Positions 32,002 through 37,525 of a stretch of 37,525 nt of DNA are shown here, in pieces. This DNA comes from Clostridiales bacterium. GTDB lineage: Bacteria > Bacillota > Clostridia > Lachnospirales > Lachnospiraceae. Within the stretch, counting starts at the first letter, position 1. The number at the start of each line of letters is the position of its first letter. Location: the NCBI GenBank assembly GCA_029100885.1, contig JAQXPY010000130.1, positions 1-37,525 on the forward strand, given 5' to 3'. The notes beneath the pieces are model-generated. The model ran no database searches. It saw only the letters and a program-made list of their open reading frames with translations, and was not told the DNA's origin. Made by a program: the position numbers and the translations under genes.

Positions 32002-33078
32002 ATGCAGAAGGCATATCTTGTGTTAAGCAACGGAAGGATCTTTGAAGGAAAACGAATCGGCGCAGACAGGGATTCGATCGGAGAGGTCGTATTCACCACC
32101 GGTGTCGAGGGATATCTTGAGACATTGACAGATCCGAGCTATGCGGGGCAGATGATCGTTCAGACATTTCCTCTCATAGGAAATTACGGAGTCATAGAGG
32201 AGGATTTTGAGGGCGGAACCTTCGCCAGAGGATATATTGTAAGAGAGCTCTGTGATACACCGTCCAACTTCAGATGTCAATATACGCTGGAGGAGTTTCT
32301 TAAGAAGAAGGATATTCCCGGGATCGCCGGAATAGATACGAGAGAGCTTACCAGGATCATCAGAGAAAACGGCTGCATGAACGCGGCTATTCTGAGTGCG
32401 CCTCCTTCAGAGACCGATATGCAGAAAATAAACAGCTATAAGGTATCCGGAGTGGTGGAGGAGACCGGGATTCGGGAGAAGCAGGTTCTGCCGTCGGAGT
32501 GCGGGGAAAGCTTCAGAGTCACACTTATCGATTACGGTGCCAAGCGAAATATCGCCAGATCCCTCTGCAGGAGAGGCTGCTGCGTGACAGTTGTTCCTCA
32601 CACCATGACTGCAGAGGAAATACTTGCCGATGCACCTGACGGTGTAATGCTTTCGAACGGCCCGGGAGATCCGGCTGAAAATACCTTCTGCATAGAACAG
32701 ATAAAGAAGCTGATAGGAAAGCTGCCGATCTTCGGAATATGCCTCGGTCATCAGCTTACAGCCATTGCCATGGGCGGAAGCACAGTGAAGCTGAAATACG
32801 GTCATCACGGTGCAAATCAGCCTGTAAGAAGGCATGACGGCTCACGAACCTACATAACAAGTCAGAATCATAACTTTGCAGTGGTGTCTGACAGCCTTGC
32901 CGGGGTAGGAAAGGAAATATTTTCAAATGCCAATGACGGCAGCTGTGAGGGAATGGAATACCCCGGAAAAAAATGCTTTACCGTCCAGTTCCATCCCGAG
33001 GCCTGCGGAGGACCTAAGGATACGGAGTTTCTGTTTGACAGATTCATTGAGATGATGGAGGAAGAAAAAAATGCCTAA
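32002..33078 (+). CDS. carA: Carbamoyl-phosphate synthase small (glutaminase) subunit
   Basis: It hydrolyses glutamine and feeds ammonia to CarB for carbamoyl phosphate, used for pyrimidines and arginine. The 358 residues comprise the N-terminal CarA domain (LVLSNGRIFEGKRIG, VFTTGVEGYLETLTDPSYAGQ, GIDTRELTR) and a class I glutamine amidotransferase domain with nucleophile C247 in FGICLGHQL and the FHPEA histidine and glutamate near the end. GGGGGTAAAAG is the ribosome site. It overlaps carB by 8 nt. Expression is probably governed by the leader attenuator. Confidence 0.96.
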   Translation: MQKAYLVLSNGRIFEGKRIGADRDSIGEVVFTTGVEGYLETLTDPSYAGQMIVQTFPLIGNYGVIEEDFEGGTFARGYIVRELCDTPSNFRCQYTLEEFLKKKDIPGIAGIDTRELTRIIRENGCMNAAILSAPPSETDMQKINSYKVSGVVEETGIREKQVLPSECGESFRVTLIDYGAKRNIARSLCRRGCCVTVVPHTMTAEEILADAPDGVMLSNGPGDPAENTFCIEQIKKLIGKLPIFGICLGHQLTAIAMGGSTVKLKYGHHGANQPVRRHDGSRTYITSQNHNFAVVSDSLAGVGKEIFSNANDGSCEGMEYPGKKCFTVQFHPEACGGPKDTEFLFDRFIEMMEEEKNA

Positions 33079-36000
33079 GGATAAAACGATCAGAAAGGTT
33101 TTGATGATAGGCTCAGGACCAATTATCATCGGACAGGCAGCGGAGTTTGATTATGCGGGAGCCCAGGCCTGCCGCGTACTCAGGGAGGAAGGAATAAACG
33201 TCGTCCTCGTCAACTCCAATCCGGCGACCATCATGACAGACAAGGATCTGGCAGATGAAATATATCTTGAGCCGCTCAATATGGAAACGGTGGAGCGTAT
33301 TATAGAAAAGGAGAGACCGGACGGAATACTTGCCGGTCTAGGAGGACAGACCGGTCTCACCATTGCAATGCAGCTGAAAAAATCCGGTGTTCTGGACAGA
33401 TATAATGTCAGACTGCTGGGCTCAGACATAGATGCTATCGAAAAGGCGGAGGACAGAGAGTTGTTCAAGGAGACGATGAATGCCATCGGTCAGCCTGTGG
33501 TTCCTTCCGATATAGCGGTCTCACCGGAGGAAGCCCTTGCCATTGCAGAAAGGATCGGTTACCCGGTAATAGTACGTCCCGCCTATACGCTCGGAGGAAG
33601 CGGAGGCGGAATCGCACAGAATGAGGATGAGCTCCGGGTGATAGCAGTAAACGGTCTGGATATGTCTCCGATCACCCAGGTCCTTATCGAAAAATGCATC
33701 TCGGGATGGAAGGAGATCGAGTTTGAGACCATGAGAGATGCATTGGGCAATGTCATCGCTGTCTGCTCGATGGAAAATCTCGATCCTGTTGGCATTCACA
33801 CGGGAGACTCGATAGTAACCGCTCCGGCACTGACCCTTTCGGACAAGGAATATCAGATGCTGAGGTCCGCATCACTCGATATGATCAGCGCACTGGGAAT
33901 AGTGGGAGGCTGCAACTGTCAGTTTGCGCTTGATCCGAATAGCTTTGAATATGCTGTAATAGAGGTGAATCCTCGAGTATCCAGATCCTCGGCTCTTGCC
34001 AGCAAGGCTACCGGATATCCTATAGCCAAGATCACCACAAAGATAGCTCTCGGCTATTCTCTTGATGAGATAATGAACGACATTACTAAAAAGACCTGCG
34101 CATGCTTTGAGCCTACGCTGGATTATGTTGTCGTAAAATTCCCAAAGTGGCCGTTTGACAAATTTATGGGCTCCAGCAGAAAGCTTGGCACTCAGATGAA
34201 GGCCACAGGAGAGGTAATGGCGATAGCCAACAGCTTTGAAATGGCTTTGATGAAGGCGGTCAGAGGCTCGGAGACAGGCTTCGATACGTTAAATGCTCCG
34301 CCGCTCAGTGATAAGCCTGTAATGGAGAGGGTGGCAGAGCAGAATGACCGCAGGATATTTACAATATTTGAGGCATTAAAGGCAGGACATACGCCGGAAG
34401 AGATCCATGAACTCACCCTGATAGACATGTTCTTCTTGAACAAGCTTAAGAAACTGGCGGATTTTGAGCTTGCCATAGAGGGAAGAGCTGAGGACAAAGC
34501 TGCCGGGGCACAGCTTACCGGTGAGGAGTATGAGCTGGGAAAGAGATATGGATATACGGATGCGGCTCTGTCAAGGCTCAGCGGTATTCCGCAGCCGCAG
34601 CTTCCGGGCAAGGCCTTCAGCTATAAGATGGTGGATACCTGCGGCGCCGAATTCGATGCGGCTACCCCGTATTTTTATTCCACGACGGATACGGAATGCG
34701 AGTCCCGCAAATTTACAAGGAGCAGCAAGGAAGTGGTAATGGTACTGGGCTCCGGACCTATCAGAATAGGTCAGGGAATAGAGTTCGATTACTCCTCCGT
34801 ACACTGTGTATGGACCCTGCAGCAGCTGGGTTATGATGTTGTCAGAGTCAACAACAATCCGGAAACCGTATCTACCGATTATGACACGGCGGACAGACTG
34901 TATTTCGAGGCTCTTACCCCTGAGGATGTTATGAACATCATCAATGTGGAAAAGCCTATCGGTGTTGTGGTGGCATTCGGCGGACAGACTGCCATCAAGC
35001 TGACTAATTATCTGGATTCCAGGGGGATCAGGATCCTCGGAACCAGCGCAGAGGGAATCGACACCGCCGAGGACAGGGAGAAGTTTGACAGGCTGCTTGA
35101 AAACTTCGGCATTACAAGGCCTAAGGGAATGGGCGTTAATTCGGTTCAGGAGGCCGTGGACGCGGCCGAAAAGCTGGGATATCCGGTGCTGCTTCGACCA
35201 AGCTACGTTATCGGCGGACAGAATATGACGATATCCTATGATGACGAGCATACCAGAAGGTACATGGAGACTATCTTAAGCGGCGGCATTGAAAATCCTG
35301 TACTGGTAGATAAATATATGCCGGGAACCGAGCTGGAGGTGGATGTTATCTCCGACGGTGAGGATGTACTTATTCCGGGAATAATGGAGCATATCGAGAG
35401 AGCGGGAGTACATTCGGGAGACTCCATTGCCGTATATCCACCGTACAATCTGAGTGATAAATTCCTGAAGATCATCTGCGAAAGCTCGGAAAAGCTGGCT
35501 CTGGCACTGGGAACAAGGGGACTTGTAAATATTCAGTATCTTATATATGACGGAAAGCTATATGTAATCGAGGTGAATCCAAGAGCCTCCAGAACAGTGC
35601 CTTACATCAGCAAGGTAACAAATGTTCCGATGGTCGATCTGGCCACAAGAGTCATGCTTGGAGCAAAGCTGAAGGATCTGGGATACGGAACCGGACTTTA
35701 CAGGACGCCGCCTTACTGCGCCGTAAAGGTTCCTGTATTCTCCTTTGAAAAGCTCACGGATGCCAACTCCATTCTCGGTCCGGAAATGAAATCCACCGGA
35801 GAGGTGCTGGGAATAGGCAAGACCATATCCGAGGCATTGTACAAGGGACTCATAGCGGCAGGCTTTACTGTTCCTCCGGCTGACAGCAGAACGAAGCCGG
35901 GAGTGCTGCTGTCCGTTGAAGCAAATGATTATCCGGAGATCATGGGAGTAGCAAAGAGATTTTACGATCTGGGCATGGAGCTGTATGCCACCTCCGGAAC

Positions 36001-37147
36001 TGCTAAGGTGATCAGGCAGATGGGCATTACGGTCAAGGCTGTGGAGAACGCCTCGGAGAGCGGAGATATTTACGACCTGATCGAGAACAAGCGTCTCAGT
36101 TATATAATCTATACCGGAACTGACAGGGACGAGAGGATAGGAAGCTATACGGCGCTCCACAGGAAGGCGATGGCGACAGGGATTCCTTGTCTGACAAGTC
36201 TGGACACCGCAGGAGCGCTGGCGAAGATGCTGGAAAGCCGATTCAGCATTTACAACACGGAGCTTGTTGATATAAACAGCATGCGCGAAGAGCATCTCAA
36301 GGTGCATTTCACAAAAATGCAGGCCGCAGGAAATGATTATATATTTATCGAGAACTTTGACGGCAGCATAACCTGCCCTGAGTCCCTCTGCGTTAATCTC
36401 TGCACACAGCACTATGGCATCGGAGCGGACGGAATAGTTCTCATAGAGAATTCAGAGCTCTGTGATGTATCCATCAGAACCTTCAACCGTGACGGAAGCA
36501 ACGGAGGAATGGCCGGAAACAACATGCGCTGCGTCGCAAAATACCTGTATGACAACGGCATAGTCGACAGCTCAAGGGAGACGGTGACCATCGAGATGTC
36601 AGGAAAGGCCCATGAACTGTATCTAAACTTCAGGGACGGAAAGGTAAGCTCGGTGACAGCGGATATGGGAAGCATCAGCTTTGAGGCAGATAAGGTTCCG
36701 GTAGTATTCAGGGACGGAAGTCCTAAGGTCATCAACAGACTGATAAGAAAGCTGGATGAGGATTTCAGGATCACTTGTCTTTCGGTGGGAAATCCGCATT
36801 GTGTTACCTTCTGCGACAACATAGATAATCTGGAGCTGGAGAAGCTGGGACCTTCCTTTGAATACGCGGGAATTTTCCCTGAGAGGGTCAATACCGAATT
36901 TGTAAGGGTGGTAAACAGAAATACCCTGCGAATGAGGGTATGGGAGCGAGGAAGCGGAGAGACTCTGGCCTGCGGAACAGGCGCCTGTGCCGCCGTGGCT
37001 GCCGCAGCCGTAAACGGATATTGTGACGAGGGAACCGATGTGACTGTAAAGGTACTCGGAGGAGACCTTGTTGTAAACTATACACCCGAGCGAGTCCTGC
37101 TGACAGGCTCCGTGGTCAAGGTATTCGAGGGAGAGTTTGAATACTGA
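33071..37147 (+). CDS. carB: Fusion of carbamoyl-phosphate synthase large subunit (CarB) with a diaminopimelate epimerase (DapF) domain
   Basis: A 1358-residue open frame. Residues 1 to about 1075 are a complete CarB: two ATP-grasp halves (IGSGPIIIGQAAEFDYAG and LGSGPIRIGQGIEFDYSS) and the C-terminal MGS-like allosteric domain (KPGVLLSVEANDYPEIMGVA). From about 1079 a DapF domain follows without a break: FTKMQAAGNDYIFIENF, HYGIGADGIVL, FNRDGSNGG, SVGNPHCVTF, WERGSGETLACGTGACAA. DapF interconverts LL- and meso-diaminopimelate for lysine and peptidoglycan. The second catalytic Cys is C1301. The first (normally in MCGNG) is A1148 in MAGNNMRC. No internal ribosome site for a separate DapF is evident. 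CarB activity is confident; DapF activity is uncertain. Confidence 0.95.
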   Translation: MPKDKTIRKVLMIGSGPIIIGQAAEFDYAGAQACRVLREEGINVVLVNSNPATIMTDKDLADEIYLEPLNMETVERIIEKERPDGILAGLGGQTGLTIAMQLKKSGVLDRYNVRLLGSDIDAIEKAEDRELFKETMNAIGQPVVPSDIAVSPEEALAIAERIGYPVIVRPAYTLGGSGGGIAQNEDELRVIAVNGLDMSPITQVLIEKCISGWKEIEFETMRDALGNVIAVCSMENLDPVGIHTGDSIVTAPALTLSDKEYQMLRSASLDMISALGIVGGCNCQFALDPNSFEYAVIEVNPRVSRSSALASKATGYPIAKITTKIALGYSLDEIMNDITKKTCACFEPTLDYVVVKFPKWPFDKFMGSSRKLGTQMKATGEVMAIANSFEMALMKAVRGSETGFDTLNAPPLSDKPVMERVAEQNDRRIFTIFEALKAGHTPEEIHELTLIDMFFLNKLKKLADFELAIEGRAEDKAAGAQLTGEEYELGKRYGYTDAALSRLSGIPQPQLPGKAFSYKMVDTCGAEFDAATPYFYSTTDTECESRKFTRSSKEVVMVLGSGPIRIGQGIEFDYSSVHCVWTLQQLGYDVVRVNNNPETVSTDYDTADRLYFEALTPEDVMNIINVEKPIGVVVAFGGQTAIKLTNYLDSRGIRILGTSAEGIDTAEDREKFDRLLENFGITRPKGMGVNSVQEAVDAAEKLGYPVLLRPSYVIGGQNMTISYDDEHTRRYMETILSGGIENPVLVDKYMPGTELEVDVISDGEDVLIPGIMEHIERAGVHSGDSIAVYPPYNLSDKFLKIICESSEKLALALGTRGLVNIQYLIYDGKLYVIEVNPRASRTVPYISKVTNVPMVDLATRVMLGAKLKDLGYGTGLYRTPPYCAVKVPVFSFEKLTDANSILGPEMKSTGEVLGIGKTISEALYKGLIAAGFTVPPADSRTKPGVLLSVEANDYPEIMGVAKRFYDLGMELYATSGTAKVIRQMGITVKAVENASESGDIYDLIENKRLSYIIYTGTDRDERIGSYTALHRKAMATGIPCLTSLDTAGALAKMLESRFSIYNTELVDINSMREEHLKVHFTKMQAAGNDYIFIENFDGSITCPESLCVNLCTQHYGIGADGIVLIENSELCDVSIRTFNRDGSNGGMAGNNMRCVAKYLYDNGIVDSSRETVTIEMSGKAHELYLNFRDGKVSSVTADMGSISFEADKVPVVFRDGSPKVINRLIRKLDEDFRITCLSVGNPHCVTFCDNIDNLELEKLGPSFEYAGIFPERVNTEFVRVVNRNTLRMRVWERGSGETLACGTGACAAVAAAAVNGYCDEGTDVTVKVLGGDLVVNYTPERVLLTGSVVKVFEGEFEY

Positions 37148-37180
37148 TACTTCTGAATAACCGGTATCTCCGAAATAAAA

Positions 37181-37236
37181 ATGCCGCAGAGAGAATGCCG
37201 CAGAGAGAATGCCGCAGAGAGGATACTGCAGAGAGT
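37181..37236 (+). repeat. Four 14-bp tandem units
   Basis: ATGCCGCAGAGAGA occurs at 37181-37194 and 37195-37208 exactly, then with one change at 37209-37222 and three at 37223-37236. It lies between the carB-dapF stop and the next promoter. Confidence 0.95.
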
Positions 37237-37237
37237 A

Positions 37238-37266
37238 TTGACATTTGCACTGAAAGCTCTGATTAT
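37238..37266 (+). promoter_or_regulatory. Candidate promoter of the sulfhydrylase gene
   Basis: A perfect TTGACA (37238-37243), 17-nt spacer, GATTAT (37261-37266). The last tandem unit abuts the -35. A short stem (TACCC with GGGTA) followed by TTATTTTT lies at about 37271-37308 in the leader, which is too short for a known SAM riboswitch. Confidence 0.6.
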
Positions 37267-37347
37267 CGATTACCCTTTACTAAGGCGGAAAAAAGGGGTA
37301 TTATTTTTAGGAAAATCATTCGCTGAAAAAACGGAGGAAAACCAGCA

Positions 37348-37525
37348 ATGTCAGACTACAGAATGGGAACAAAGTGTGTGCAGGGAGGCTACAGACCCGG
37401 AAACGGAGAGCCGAGACAGATACCTATCGTCCAGAGCACCACATTCAAATATGCCACAAGCGAGGATATGGGCAGACTTTTTGATCTTGAAGCATCGGGC
37501 TATTTCTACACACGTCTTCAGAACC
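37348..37525 (+). CDS. O-acetylhomoserine sulfhydrylase / Cys-Met metabolism PLP enzyme, 5' part only
   Basis: The first 59 codons of a gene cut by the window edge. The protein starts MSDYRMGTKCVQGGYRPGNG and continues PRQIPIVQSTTFKYATSEDMGRLF, then YFYTRLQN. This is the typical start of the Cys/Met-metabolism PLP-dependent family (O-acetylhomoserine sulfhydrylase, cystathionine gamma-synthase, methionine gamma-lyase). The GGEPRQIPIVQSTTF wording favours the O-acetylhomoserine sulfhydrylase type. GGAGG lies 10 nt before the ATG. The PLP lysine lies outside the window. Confidence 0.85.
   Translation, partial: MSDYRMGTKCVQGGYRPGNGEPRQIPIVQSTTFKYATSEDMGRLFDLEASGYFYTRLQN

Noticed and set aside
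35558-36412. Long antisense open frame opposite carB-dapF (and similar frames opposite glgP, the GH13-GH77 gene and the LarA-like gene)
   Set aside because: These are shadows of strongly coding + strand genes, without ribosome sites or recognisable domains.
37181-37236. CRISPR-like array
   Set aside because: The 14-bp units are directly contiguous with no spacers and no cas genes; it is a simple tandem repeat.
37267-37347. SAM riboswitch upstream of the sulfhydrylase gene
   Set aside because: The leader after the promoter is only about 80 nt and shows just a weak stem.

Overview
The window looks like chromosomal DNA of an anaerobic, low-to-moderate-GC Firmicute, most likely a member of the Lachnospiraceae. 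The reasons are the paired GlgC/GlgD ADP-glucose pyrophosphorylase subunits, the glycogen-debranching GH13-GH77 fusion, the Ala/Glu-rich lipoprotein linker of the TRAP binding protein, strong AGGAGG-type ribosome binding sites and sigma-A-like promoters. The assignment is by family resemblance only. I see no phage, CRISPR, IS or plasmid genes; nearly all genes lie on the + strand, the exception being one M18 aminopeptidase.

Layout. (1) 1-4540: tRNA-Asn, a GNAT acetyltransferase, a two-gene unit made of a Gly/Ser/Arg/Tyr-rich low-complexity protein followed by a DUF6734-type putative glycosyltransferase, a convergent M18 aminopeptidase, and a small VOC protein. (2) 4540-18260: a full glycogen locus, glgB-glgC-glgD / glgA / glgP / GH13-GH77 debranching fusion / ROK glucokinase. 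It covers ADP-glucose synthesis, chain elongation, branching, phosphorolysis, debranching and glucose phosphorylation. (3) 18313-20914: housekeeping genes, a YlmH-like S4 protein, a DUF362/ferredoxin protein and 5-formyl-THF cyclo-ligase. (4) 20915-29597: a putative hydroxy-acid or sugar-acid catabolic island with a LarA-like nickel-pincer isomerase, a TRAP transporter (dctP/dctQ/dctM), a FadR-type GntR regulator, a ketopantoate-reductase-like enzyme and an IlvD/Edd dehydratase. Two identical palindromic operators lie 74 bp apart before its first gene. (5) 29757-31758: an L,D-transpeptidase and an AEC-family transporter. (6) 31759-37525: a carA leader with an apparent attenuator, carA, an unusual carB-dapF gene fusion, and the start of an O-acetylhomoserine sulfhydrylase-type gene cut by the window edge.

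The most unusual items are: a dispersed, structured intergenic repeat with two full copies (142-246 and, inverted, 27678-27835) and one fragment (2442-2479); the CarB-DapF fusion, whose DapF part has Ala where the first catalytic Cys is expected; the uncharacterised LarA/TRAP/IlvD/PanE island with its operator pair; and the glycine-rich protein coupled to a DUF6734 glycosyltransferase-like gene. Several independent short tandem duplications (13-37 bp units) also lie between genes, which suggests frequent slippage or minisatellite growth in intergenic DNA.
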